Shown here: one piece after another, positions 16,670 through 23,638 of the stretch | Numbering within the stretch: the stretch's first letter is position 1 | How the letters are laid out: the number at the start of each line of letters is the position of its first letter | NCBI GenBank assembly: GCA_003542575.1 | Contig: DPKJ01000011.1 | Coordinates: 18,063-82,062, forward strand | Source of the DNA: Rikenellaceae bacterium | GTDB lineage: Bacteria > Bacteroidota > Bacteroidia > Bacteroidales > UBA932 | Direction of reading: 5' to 3' | DNA length: 64,000 bases | The notes under the pieces: generated by a model | What the model was told of the DNA's origin: nothing | Databases searched by the model: none | What the model saw: the letters and a program-made list of their open reading frames with translations, nothing else | Translations under genes and position numbers: made by a program

Positions 16670-16725
16670 TATGTATGTATGTATGTATGTATGTATGTAT
16701 GTATGTATGTATGTATGTATGTATG
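16670..16725. repeat. Tetranucleotide microsatellite (TATG)n, about 14 units
   Basis: An uninterrupted run of TATG/ATGT units over 56 bases, between the lipoprotein gene's 3' end and the 22-bp repeats. Perfect tetranucleotide tracts of this length are prone to slippage. It is outside any gene I can support. Confidence 0.97.
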
Positions 16726-16761
16726 AATTAGGAATTAGTATAAATAATAGCTGAGTAGGTG

Positions 16762-18117
16762 TTAAAATTTTATTGACTTAAGGCCTTTTTCAAGAGCTTC
16801 AAGCTCTTTGTTAAACTCAAGAAGTTCTTCCCAAAAATCAGCAACCTCTTTACCTTTTTGCAGTTCGGTGGTGAGTTTTGAATGGGCTCTTGCCAAATGT
16901 TTAATGGCGGAAATGATCCCGGCCTTTCTGGAGGTCAACTCCTCTGCCCTGCCCTTGAGCTCAAAATAGCGTTTGTCATGTATGTAGCCGTCGCTTGCAA
17001 TATGATTAACGCTTAAGTTTGGAATAGTTTGATTAATCGTAGATGCTTGTTCATGCTGATTAATCGTAGATGTTTGTTCATTTTGATTAATACTTGAGGA
17101 AGGTTTTGTTTGAGTAACAGTTGAGGCAGGCTCAAGTTGATTTGCACCCGAGGCAAGTGTAATATGATTAACGCTCAAGTTTGGAATAGTTTGATTAATC
17201 GTAGATGCTTGTTCATTTTGATTAATAGTTGAGGAAGGTTTAGTTTGATTAACACTAGAGGTTGGTTCGTTTTGACTTATGATCGAGAATGGTTTAGTTT
17301 GATTAACGCTTGATGTTGATTCGTTTTGACTAACGCTCGAGGTAGGTATAAGTTGACTAACACTCAAGGCTGGTTTATCCGGCTTGGTGGCCTTTAAATA
17401 AGTGATGTAATTTTGTTCTACGCCTCTCTTTTCGTTCTCTATCAGCAGATTTACCGAAGGCGAAGCAAGAACTTCGCATAAAACCTCCGTTACAGCATTT
17501 ACTAATGTATCTCCCTGAATAACAAAGCCTCTGACCGACTTAGCCTGGGCTCTTTTGTTCAAAACCTCAGCCGTATAACCTACAACACGGCCGGCACTTT
17601 TGCCAATCCCAAGCGGAAGAGCCTCCACAAAACCCAAATCATTAAATTTGCGAACAAGCGAATCAAGAGTCCTCCCCAACGACCTGAACTCACGGCCGGC
17701 ATCCTCCCACCTCGCCTTTCCCGCAAGAACCTTAAGCGCCCTTTTGTAAGTAAGCAAAATCTCCACCGAAACACCAGCCTTTTTTGCCAGCGACATATCC
17801 TTAACGTATGCTCCATATACCGAATTAAGCTCCGAGACCCTCAGCTCCGGATCACTAAGTGACGAGGAGTACCAGAAAGCTCTCTCAGCCCGTATTTGCG
17901 CTATCTCCTCAAAAAGGAGGGTCGGGTGCTTTGAAAACGAGTCGCATGAAGCGGTATAAGTGTCAATAGCCTTAATTTGATCCTTGGATAATGAGGCGCA
18001 GCCAGCTGTTCCAAAAAGTGACAAAATCACAAAAAGTGACAAAAAAACAATTACCCAATTTGTCACTTTAAGTACTCTAAATACCCTAAATGAATTAAAT
18101 TCCTTAATTGTCTTCAT
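16762..18117 (-). CDS. Repeat-containing predicted lipoprotein
   Basis: This 451-residue protein has an N-terminal hydrophobic segment (WVIVFLSLFVILSLFGTAGC), and the cysteine after TAG is a plausible lipobox. A helical domain spans about residues 45-245. Residues 249-378 are a run of degenerate 14-15-residue units of the type STINQNEQASTINQ, SSVNQTKPxS and IPNLSVNHI. A final helical region (about 380-451; ELTSRKAGIISAIKHLARAH...) closes it. I do not recognise a family. The long helical parts and lipid anchor suggest an envelope protein with a flexible variable spacer. Confidence 0.65.
   Translation of the reverse strand: MKTIKEFNSFRVFRVLKVTNWVIVFLSLFVILSLFGTAGCASLSKDQIKAIDTYTASCDSFSKHPTLLFEEIAQIRAERAFWYSSSLSDPELRVSELNSVYGAYVKDMSLAKKAGVSVEILLTYKRALKVLAGKARWEDAGREFRSLGRTLDSLVRKFNDLGFVEALPLGIGKSAGRVVGYTAEVLNKRAQAKSVRGFVIQGDTLVNAVTEVLCEVLASPSVNLLIENEKRGVEQNYITYLKATKPDKPALSVSQLIPTSSVSQNESTSSVNQTKPFSIISQNEPTSSVNQTKPSSTINQNEQASTINQTIPNLSVNHITLASGANQLEPASTVTQTKPSSSINQNEQTSTINQHEQASTINQTIPNLSVNHIASDGYIHDKRYFELKGRAEELTSRKAGIISAIKHLARAHSKLTTELQKGKEVADFWEELLEFNKELEALEKGLKSIKF
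16984..17373 (-). repeat. In-frame degenerate repeats in the lipoprotein gene
   Basis: These are degenerate repeats of about 42-45 bases built on GATTAA/TTTGATTAA-like words (plus strand TTTGATTAATCGTAGATG and variants). One longer block coding for ASTINQTIPNLSVNHI occurs twice (about 16998-17050 and 17163-17210). All units keep the reading frame. Confidence 0.85.
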
Positions 18118-18341
18118 ATATCTTCATTAAATACATTAATACTCTTCATATACCTTTTTAAAATACCTTAATTGTTTTCATATGTATTTTAAAATTTAGA
18201 TTTCACAGCAAAAGGAGCATAAGCCACAAGGAGATTGAATAGGAGCAGAAAGATTAATCAAGTGCAAGAAGATTGTTCGGGAGCAGAAAATTGCGGCAGT
18301 TGCAGAACTCGCTGTAAATCAAAAATAAAACATAATTGACT

Positions 18342-18494
18342 ATGAAACAAATAGATACAGCTCAACACCAAGAGAATATGGCTCAATGTAGCATAATGAG
18401 GTCTGAACGTGTGTTTTTAGTTGTTCAACAAGGAGATTATGCCGGCTTGAATATGTGCCGGCTTGAATCCATATTAGATATTAATTTGTTTTAG
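18342..18494 (+). CDS. Possible 50-codon small ORF, unproven
   Basis: ATG at 18342 to TAG at 18492-18494 encodes a 50-residue peptide beginning MKQIDTAQHQENMAQ and ending LDINLF. The composition is plausible for a protein, but there is no recognised family, no clear ribosome binding site and no promoter match. It sits alone on the plus strand between two minus-strand transcription units. It may be chance. Confidence 0.2.
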   Translation: MKQIDTAQHQENMAQCSIMRSERVFLVVQQGDYAGLNMCRLESILDINLF

Positions 18495-18533
18495 AGATAA
18501 AACAAGTGTTTTTATTGATTTTAAGATTTAAGG

Positions 18534-18566
18534 CAAACAAAAAGGGAGACCGTGTTGGATCTCCCT
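18534..18566 (-). terminator. Intrinsic terminator of rplU-rpmA
   Basis: The arms AGGGAGACC (18543-18551) and GGATCTCCCT (18557-18566) pair with a single bulge around a 5-base loop. On the minus strand the hairpin is followed by TTTTTGTTTG. It lies 25 bases beyond the rpmA stop. Confidence 0.85.
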
Positions 18567-18590
18567 GTTTTGAATCTTTTTTCGTTTCGT

Positions 18591-18860
18591 TTATGCTTCA
18601 GCAGTTACTCTTGGCAAAACCGATACGTATGACTTATTGTTGCTCTTTTTACGGAATGAAACAATACCATCAGTAAGTGCATACAGAGTATGATCTTTAC
18701 CGATACCTACATTTAATCCGGGGTTATGAACTGTTCCTCTCTGACGAATCAGAATGTTCCCGGCTTTAGCGACTTGACCGCCAAATAATTTAACGCCTAA
18801 TCGTTTACTGTGTGATTCGCGTCCGTTCTTCGAACTACCGACACCTTTCTTATGAGCCAT
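18591..18860 (-). CDS. rpmA: 50S ribosomal protein L27
   Basis: L27 sits near the peptidyl-transferase centre. The start MAHKKGVGSSKNGRESHSKRLGVK and the middle GNILIRQRGT are diagnostic. Length (89 residues) is normal and there is no N-terminal pre-peptide as in Firmicutes. It follows rplU by 27 bases, forming the usual L21-L27 operon. Confidence 0.98.
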   Translation of the reverse strand: MAHKKGVGSSKNGRESHSKRLGVKLFGGQVAKAGNILIRQRGTVHNPGLNVGIGKDHTLYALTDGIVSFRKKSNNKSYVSVLPRVTAEA

Positions 18861-18887
18861 AATCTAAAAATTTTTCCGGATTAAAAA

Positions 18888-19196
18888 TTAAGCAATTTCT
18901 TCGATTTTGATTTGTGTAAGACACTGACGGTGACCGTTTTTCTTAGAATAACCTTTACGGCGTTTCTTTTTGAAAACAATAACCTTTTCACCTTTAAGGT
19001 GAGTAAGAACCGTTGCCTTAACAGAAGCTCCCTCTACATAAGGGGCACCAATCTTAATAGCTCCATCGTTGTCAACCAGAAGAACTTTTTCAAAATTCAA
19101 CGTTGCACCCTCCTCGGCTTTCAGACGGTTTACATAGAGTTTTCTATCCTTCTCTACTCTAAATTGCTGTCCTGCAATATCTACAATTGCGTACAT
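18888..19196 (-). CDS. rplU: 50S ribosomal protein L21
   Basis: L21 begins MYAIVDIAGQQFRVEKDRKLYV and ends with the typical KKRRKGYSKKNGHRQCLTQIKIEEI. The open frame extends 20 codons upstream, but the family start and length (102 residues) place the ATG at 19196. A perfect 20-base palindrome, AATAATTTTTAAAAATTATT (19199-19218), lies two bases upstream of the ATG, within the untranslated leader. Confidence 0.97.
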   Translation of the reverse strand: MYAIVDIAGQQFRVEKDRKLYVNRLKAEEGATLNFEKVLLVDNDGAIKIGAPYVEGASVKATVLTHLKGEKVIVFKKKRRKGYSKKNGHRQCLTQIKIEEIA

Positions 19197-19291
19197 AAAA
19201 TAATTTTTAAAAATTATTGACTGCAAGCGGCTGTTATCTAAACAACTCTTATTCAATAGCTTGACAATCTTCTATTAATATTTTTGGAACG

Positions 19292-19322
19292 CAAATATAT
19301 GCAAATATTATTATTCCACAAA
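19292..19322 (-). promoter_or_regulatory. Promoter of rplU-rpmA
   Basis: Read on the minus strand, TATATTTG (complement of 19292-19299) matches the Bacteroidota -7 consensus TAnnTTTG, and TTTG (complement of 19319-19322) gives the -33 box at 19-base spacing. This is the best consensus promoter in the window. The leader to the rplU ATG is about 90 bases. Confidence 0.75.
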
Positions 19323-19354
19323 ATTTTACGTGAATATTTGCAGGGAGAGGGACA

Positions 19355-19493
19355 TTCTCCGCGCCAGTTTTGGATATATGCTTGTTTGACAGATGTTTGC
19401 AAAACAGACTTTGTCTATAAATCTCGAAATTCCATAAAGTCTCATTTGTAAAACTCTTAATTACAGAATGTTGTCCAAAACTGGCGCGGAGAA
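19355..19493. mobile_element. MITE-like element, copy A (139 bp, TTCTCCGCGCCA ends)
   Basis: This is a non-coding element with inverted ends of about 20 bases (TTCTCCGCGCCAGTTTTGGA and its complement at 19474-19493). Inside, AGACTTT and AAAGTCT form a second inverted pair. Ends, length and inner pair match copies B (21035-21172) and C (23818-23956). It lies between the rplU promoter and the ATPase gene. Without a visible target duplication or transposase, 'mobile' is inference from structure and copy number. Confidence 0.7.
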
Positions 19494-19655
19494 TTTTGCT
19501 GTGGCAAAGTTGTGTGCGCATTAGTGTGTTTGCCATAAATGCAAGCACCTGTATATTTATAAGTTGCGTAAAACAACGCAAAAAACATATTCTCATGTCA
19601 AATATTTTCTCCGCTTTACACAATTATTTTACATTTTTTAATATCTTTGTGCAAC

Positions 19656-20774
19656 ATGGACTCTCCCTTTACATACAACACATATGTTACCGGCACTGAT
19701 TTCATCTCCAGACATCAGGAACTGGATCTTTTCATCAACCTCGTAAGACAAAAACAGCACATATTAATCTACGAACCCCCAAAAAGCGGAAAGCACTCCC
19801 TCATTCAACAAGGGCTCATCAAACTTCGCCAGGAGGGCTACAGCTACACAGTCTGCAAAATCAACCTCTTTAATGTACGCACCCAGAAACACCTGTTATA
19901 CAAAGTGTTCGACTCATTATTGGATACCTTTTGCAGCAGTCCGCAGGAGAGAGAGGAGGTAATTGCCGAGATCAATTCCGGTATTGCCGGAGTATTTGGA
20001 GAGGGCGAGGTTAAGTACGAAACAGCCACAGACCCAATTCCGGACGCCATCGCCGAGCAGATTTTGAATATGCCCGAATTCATGGCAAACAAGTACAACA
20101 CAAATCCGGTTATATACCTCGAGGAGTTTCAGGAACTTCTTCTATTGGACGACAACTACTATGTGCTTAAACTTCTGGAAAAAATTCTTCAAAGCCACAC
20201 TGCAAGCACCTATATCATAACAGGTTCGCAGGTTAACGCAATGAAAGAAATTTTTGAAGTGCAGAGGTTTTTCTACAACTTTGCCGAAAGAATCAAGCTC
20301 GGCAGAATCGACAAAAAGAGCTTTACCGACTTCATTATAAGGAGTTTCCTCAAAGCCGGCCGGGTAGTGTCAAAAGAGTTGGCCGACAAAACCTACGAAC
20401 TGACCGACGGCCATCCATGGTACACGCAGCAACTGGGCGACATCTCCTTCCTCCTCACCCGAGGCTTCCTCACCGACCAGATACTAATGCAATCGTTCAC
20501 CTCGCTAATCGAACTCCACTCTTACCGATTTCTCACAGTAACCGGCCGTCTGAGCCGATTTCAAATAAATTTTCTCAAAGCAATTCTGGACGACGCCGAA
20601 AAACTGAGCTCCGCCGAGGTAATGCTCCGCTACGGCTTCAACTCATCGGCCAACGTCAACCGCCTCAAAGAAGCACTCCAGAAAAAGGAGATACTCACCC
20701 AGGAAAAGGGCAAATGGGAATTCCTTGACCCCCTCTTCAAAACCTGGCTCAAAAACGTTTACTTCGAACTGTAA
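19656..20774 (+). CDS. P-loop ATPase of the archaeal-ATPase/STAND-like type
   Basis: A 372-residue cytoplasmic protein. Its P-loop is YEPPKSGKHSLI (about residues 39-50), lacking the usual first glycine; a Walker B-like strand NPVIYLEEFQELL and a sensor-like YIITGSQ follow. The C-terminal part (RFQINFLKAILDD...LRYGFNSSANVNRLKEALQKKEIL) looks like a winged helix. The role is unknown; relatives act as regulators or remodelling ATPases. I use the ATG at 19656. A TATCTTTG -7 element at 19642-19649 ends only six bases before it, so the mRNA may be almost leaderless. It is flanked on both sides by TCTCCGCGCCA elements. Confidence 0.75.
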   Translation: MDSPFTYNTYVTGTDFISRHQELDLFINLVRQKQHILIYEPPKSGKHSLIQQGLIKLRQEGYSYTVCKINLFNVRTQKHLLYKVFDSLLDTFCSSPQEREEVIAEINSGIAGVFGEGEVKYETATDPIPDAIAEQILNMPEFMANKYNTNPVIYLEEFQELLLLDDNYYVLKLLEKILQSHTASTYIITGSQVNAMKEIFEVQRFFYNFAERIKLGRIDKKSFTDFIIRSFLKAGRVVSKELADKTYELTDGHPWYTQQLGDISFLLTRGFLTDQILMQSFTSLIELHSYRFLTVTGRLSRFQINFLKAILDDAEKLSSAEVMLRYGFNSSANVNRLKEALQKKEILTQEKGKWEFLDPLFKTWLKNVYFEL

Positions 20775-20782
20775 GGGCACAA

Positions 20783-21034
20783 TTCTCCGCGCCAATTTGT
20801 GGTATACATCTAATATTCAAGCATTTCGAAACGAGCCGAAATGTGGGCAGACATTGAGAAGAAAATTTCTCCGCGCCAGTTTGTGGTATACATCTAATAT
20901 CCAAGCATTTCGAAACTAGCCAATATGTGGACAAACATTGAGAAGAAAATTTCTTCGCGCCACTTTGTGGTATACATCTAATATCCATGCATTTCGAAAC
21001 GAGCCAATATGTGGACAAACATTGAGAAGAAAAT
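20783..21034 (+). repeat. Three tandem 84-bp repeats beginning with the TTCTCCGCGCCA end
   Basis: The units start at 20783, 20867 and 20951, exactly 84 bases apart. Each begins TTCTCCGCGCC (TTCTTCGCGCC in the third), then TTTGTGGTATACATCTAATA, and ends AACATTGAGAAGAAAA or similar. They carry the left end of the dispersed elements but no right end, and run straight into element copy B. The array starts eight bases after the ATPase stop codon. Confidence 0.93.
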
Positions 21035-21172
21035 TTCTCCGCGCCAGTTTTGGATATGTGCTTATTTGTCAGGCACTTGAAAAATAGACTTTGCCAAAAA
21101 TGCGCTACGTTTCAAAAAGTCTCTTTTGTAAATATTTCATTTATATATAGTTGTCCAAAAGTGGCGCGGAGA
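21035..21172. mobile_element. MITE-like element, copy B (138 bp)
   Basis: Ends are TTCTCCGCGCCAGTTTTGGA on the left and a near-complement TCCAAAAGTGGCGCGGAGAA on the right. The interior ATAGACTTTGCCAAAAATGC...TTTCAAAAAGTCT is nearly the same as in copy C. It is followed by GCCGCAGGCA-type short repeats at about 21187-21215. Confidence 0.75.
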
Positions 21173-21292
21173 AAATCTTGCTGTATACCGCAGGCATAAA
21201 CTCGCGCCGCAGGCACCACATCAATCTTCCCTGTTTCCAGCAAACAAAATCTTTAATACATTTGTTGTATTGAATGTACAATATTGAATGTG

Positions 21293-21328
21293 TAGCTTTG
21301 TTCTGGTAGCTTTGTTCTGGTAGCTTTG
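21293..21328 (+). promoter_or_regulatory. Triplicated -7 element upstream of ubiX
   Basis: TAGCTTTG, a match to TAnnTTTG, occurs three times at 21293-21300, 21307-21314 and 21321-21328, as part of a 14-base tandem unit (TAGCTTTGTTCTGG). The ATG of ubiX is at 21355. A TTTG at 21261-21264 could be a -33 box but is too far from the first copy for standard spacing. Confidence 0.5.
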
Positions 21329-21354
21329 CTCAACATTATCACATATATATAAGT

Positions 21355-22230
21355 ATGAAGAAAATATTATTAGGCATTACGGGTGCAAGCGGCCAGATAT
21401 ACGCCTCCAAAATGATGGAGGTGGTTAGGGCCATTAACGGTGAATTAACCGGAACAGGAAGTGGTAAGGCAAATGGAAGCGGAATGGGAGAAATTAGCAA
21501 TGATAGTGAAGAGACTGATAATGTATTAGGTAGTGGTAATGTATTGGGACTTGGTAATGCAATTTTCAGTAACGCCGGAATTGGGAGAGGAAAAGGTGAT
21601 AATGTACTAGGTAATGATAATGCATTGGGAAGTGGATATGTACTTGGCAATGATAATGCATTGGGAAGTGGAAGTGGTGTTGTAAATAGTAACGTAAGTG
21701 GAAGTGGTAATGGAAGTGCTGCCGGGATGGGTATTTGGTTGGATTTGGTGTTTACCGATACGGCTAAAGTGGTTTGGGAGGATGAGTTGGGTAAGAAGGT
21801 GCCGGAGGGCAACATGAATAGTAAGATGGAGAGAAAGATGGAGAGTGAACAATTTGGAGTGCTGGACAACAACAGCTACTACCACCCGTATGCATCGGGG
21901 TCAAATGCGGCAGATGTAATGATTATCATGCCGTGCACGATGGGCACAATAGGCCGAATAGCCTCGGGAGCCACATCAGACCTCCTCACACGCGCTGCCG
22001 ATGTAATGCTTAAAGAACGTCGACCACTGATAATAGTACCCCGCGAAACCCCCTTCAACCTGATACACCTCCGCAACCTCACAACACTAGCAGAGGCCGG
22101 AGCAATAATAGCACCCGCCTCACCCTCGTTCTACACCCACCCGCAGAATATGGAGGAGCTCATTGACACGTTTGTGCGGCGAATACTAAATATTGCCGGA
22201 ATTGAGGTGAAGTTTAAGAGGTTTGAGTGA
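21355..22230 (+). CDS. ubiX: UbiX-family flavin prenyltransferase with a 97-residue Gly/Ser/Asn insert
   Basis: UbiX attaches dimethylallyl phosphate to FMN to make the prenylated flavin cofactor of UbiD-type decarboxylases. The start MKKILLGITGASGQIYASKMME, the middle SNAADVMIIMPCTMGTIGRIASGATSDLLTRAADVMLKERRPLIIVPRETPFN and the end NLTTLAEAGAIIAPASPSFY are classic. The protein has 291 residues. Removing residues 31-127, a low-complexity Gly/Ser/Asn/Val/Leu tract absent from the family, leaves 194, the normal size. The insert follows the first helix, where a surface turn is expected. No ubiD is in view. Confidence 0.92.
   Translation: MKKILLGITGASGQIYASKMMEVVRAINGELTGTGSGKANGSGMGEISNDSEETDNVLGSGNVLGLGNAIFSNAGIGRGKGDNVLGNDNALGSGYVLGNDNALGSGSGVVNSNVSGSGNGSAAGMGIWLDLVFTDTAKVVWEDELGKKVPEGNMNSKMERKMESEQFGVLDNNSYYHPYASGSNAADVMIIMPCTMGTIGRIASGATSDLLTRAADVMLKERRPLIIVPRETPFNLIHLRNLTTLAEAGAIIAPASPSFYTHPQNMEELIDTFVRRILNIAGIEVKFKRFE
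21445..21735 (+). repeat. In-frame degenerate repeats forming the UbiX insert
   Basis: Words such as GGAAGTGG(A/T)A, GGTAATG and AATGCATTGGGAAGTGGA recur. One block of about 36 bases (21605-21640) repeats at 21641-21676 with few changes, coding for VLGNDNALGSG twice. Reading frame is kept throughout. Confidence 0.85.
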
Positions 22231-22246
22231 TTCTCCGCGCCAGTTT
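22231..22246. repeat. Solo TTCTCCGCGCCA element end between convergent genes
   Basis: ATTCTCCGCGCCAGTT fills the space between the ubiX stop (22228-22230) and the stop of the minus-strand gene (22247-22249). It is a single end with no partner nearby, like the one at 1014-1030. Confidence 0.8.
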
Positions 22247-22699
22247 TTACTCTGAACTTTCCGAAATAAGTTTTGAAGGATCAATTACAGGAATTATTGA
22301 TCCGGCCAAAAATGTGCCCGCAATTTTTTCGTAAACTATACCTCTTGATGTAGAGTAGGCAATGCTCATTAATGCAACCCCAAGGTTCCCATCAATCCTT
22401 TTTGAGTCATTATCATCGCTAATGTAGTCACCCAAGTTTGAAACAGAAAAAACATATTCAAACCTAAAGTCTCCACGAACACCAACATCTGACTTTTGAT
22501 CGTCCACACCACAAAGGCCAACATCCATAATTATTCTTATGCTGTTATCTATCAAATTAAGCCTTGTAACTTGTTTACATCCAACCTTAACTGAAGAGAA
22601 TCCAGGCGCTTTTGACACAAATCCCTCAGTTGTTACAATAGAAGAATTTAGTATTTTAATATCGCTAAATGATATTTTGAGATGATCTACTACTGCCAT
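22247..22699 (-). CDS. SecB-like chaperone candidate, third gene of a toxin-antitoxin-chaperone-type operon
   Basis: A 150-residue soluble protein, mostly beta-strand, then a helix and a proline-containing loop (FRFEYVFSVSNLGDYI ... LGVALMSIAYSTSRGIVYEKIAGTFLAGSIIPVIDPSKLI). The strand-helix-'lP.idP..L' order resembles SecB, where the equivalent end reads FPxLxLxPVNFxxL. In TAC systems such as Mycobacterium tuberculosis Rv1955-1957 a SecB-like chaperone follows a HigB-HigA pair, the order seen here. Its start overlaps the antitoxin stop by one base (TAATG). The SecB relation is a fold-level guess. Confidence 0.5.
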   Translation of the reverse strand: MAVVDHLKISFSDIKILNSSIVTTEGFVSKAPGFSSVKVGCKQVTRLNLIDNSIRIIMDVGLCGVDDQKSDVGVRGDFRFEYVFSVSNLGDYISDDNDSKRIDGNLGVALMSIAYSTSRGIVYEKIAGTFLAGSIIPVIDPSKLISESSE

Positions 22700-23097
22700 T
22701 ATGCTAAATACTTAATGTGGTTATTAACAGACTCTAAAAACTGTAACCTCTCCTCAGTACAAATGCTTGTAGATGAAGATGAGACTGAGCTCTTTTTTAT
22801 AAAATGAACCGTTTTATATTTTACCTGCGCTTCAAGAGGAGTTGTTATGACCTCCTCACCCAAAACAGCTTCTACCTTTGCAATGCTTTGTAAAGTAAGA
22901 TTATGCATCCCGGATAGAAGCTTACTTATTTCACTCTGCTTTTTTCCCATCTCTGAAGCGAGCCTCTTCTGAGACCAACCTTTATTTTCAAGAATTGAAG
23001 AAATCTGCTCAGAAATTGCAAGATTCTTCCTGACAAACAACTTTTGCTCCGGTTTGATTCTCTCTCGTAAACGAGATACTACACTTTGATTCTTCAT
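22699..23097 (-). CDS. XRE-type helix-turn-helix protein, probable antitoxin
   Basis: 132 residues. A lambda-repressor-like HTH spans about 28-82 (ISEQISSILENKGWSQKRLASEMGKKQSEISKLLSGMHNLTLQSIAKVEAVLG). An extension of about 45 residues rich in Ser/Thr with hydrophobic spots (YKTVHFIKK...LQFLESVNNHIKYLA) follows; in TAC antitoxins such a tail is the chaperone-addiction segment. The start overlaps the upstream gene's stop as ATGA. A palindrome upstream of the operon fits autoregulation. Confidence 0.7.
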   Translation of the reverse strand: MKNQSVVSRLRERIKPEQKLFVRKNLAISEQISSILENKGWSQKRLASEMGKKQSEISKLLSGMHNLTLQSIAKVEAVLGEEVITTPLEAQVKYKTVHFIKKSSVSSSSTSICTEERLQFLESVNNHIKYLA

Positions 23098-23624
23098 AAT
23101 TCAATCTGAAAATCTGATGAATAATTTATGTCTGTATAATTTTTATTCCAGATAATGCTTTTTTCCACAATTGCTTTTTGAATTGCCCTGGAAAGTAAAT
23201 TAGCTAATTTAAAATGCTCTTTAACATTAGGACACTCCTGAGCAAATTTTGTCGTTTTAATCCCACCATTATAAAGAAATACAACACATTCGCTAACTCT
23301 AAAGCAATATAATCTCAATTTACCTTTTACTACTATATTGGATGCTCTCATTACTGCGCTTGGTGGTGGTAAAGCAGAGGTATCAGAGATATAAGCCTCA
23401 TTTCTGAAAAATTTACTTTTTGCACCATATAAACGACCTATCTGCTCAATCCACTCAAATAAAATATTTAAATCCTCAGAAACACTTTCATCAGACTCTG
23501 TGCGTTCCAGGAATCGGTAGAATTCACAATCACGTTCCATATTGGAGTTTATTGACACTGAATAATACTTAACTCGCTTAAATCTGAACTCACTCAGTCT
23601 GATAATTTTTACAAATCTATTCAT
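23094..23624 (-). CDS. RelE/HigB-like toxin candidate
   Basis: 176 residues, first gene of the operon. The segment KLRLYCFRVSECVVFLYNGGIKTTKFAQECPNVKEHFKLANLLSRAI has the HigB/RelE pattern: a basic strand, a strand reading 'vvFLynGgiKtt', then a helix 'hfklAnlLsrAi'. The N-terminal 90 residues are longer than in typical HigB. Toxin-first gene order is typical of HigBA and TAC. No catalytic residue can be asserted, and the protein could instead be a nuclease-like partner of another kind. Confidence 0.5.
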   Translation of the reverse strand: MNRFVKIIRLSEFRFKRVKYYSVSINSNMERDCEFYRFLERTESDESVSEDLNILFEWIEQIGRLYGAKSKFFRNEAYISDTSALPPPSAVMRASNIVVKGKLRLYCFRVSECVVFLYNGGIKTTKFAQECPNVKEHFKLANLLSRAIQKAIVEKSIIWNKNYTDINYSSDFQIEL

Positions 23625-23638
23625 TAAAACAATTATTT

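Larger units (their letters stand above)
18118..18590. other. Gap of about 470 bases with one weak small ORF
   Basis: The part next to the lipoprotein gene repeats TTCATATAC/TTAATTGTTTTCATATG-like words several times. GGAGCAGAAA(G)ATT occurs twice near 18240-18290. The only open frame is the 50-codon ORF at 18342-18494 (listed separately). The rest holds the rpmA terminator. Confidence 0.6.

Noticed and set aside
16231..16725. Possible CRISPR array
   Set aside because: The 10-base and 4-base repeats have no spacers, the 22-base repeat has only three copies with irregular distances and mixed orientation, and no cas gene is present.
19249..19623. 124-codon minus-strand open frame upstream of rplU
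   Set aside because: It runs through MITE-like element A and the rplU promoter, has no protein-like pattern, and its sequence is explained by the element.
19647..19658. TTG start three codons upstream for the ATPase gene
   Set aside because: The TTG overlaps a TATCTTTG promoter element and the ATG at 19656 fits the protein start better.
20783..21034. 84-bp tandem repeats as a CRISPR or coding array
   Set aside because: Units are contiguous with no unique spacers, and the frames through them have no conserved protein character.
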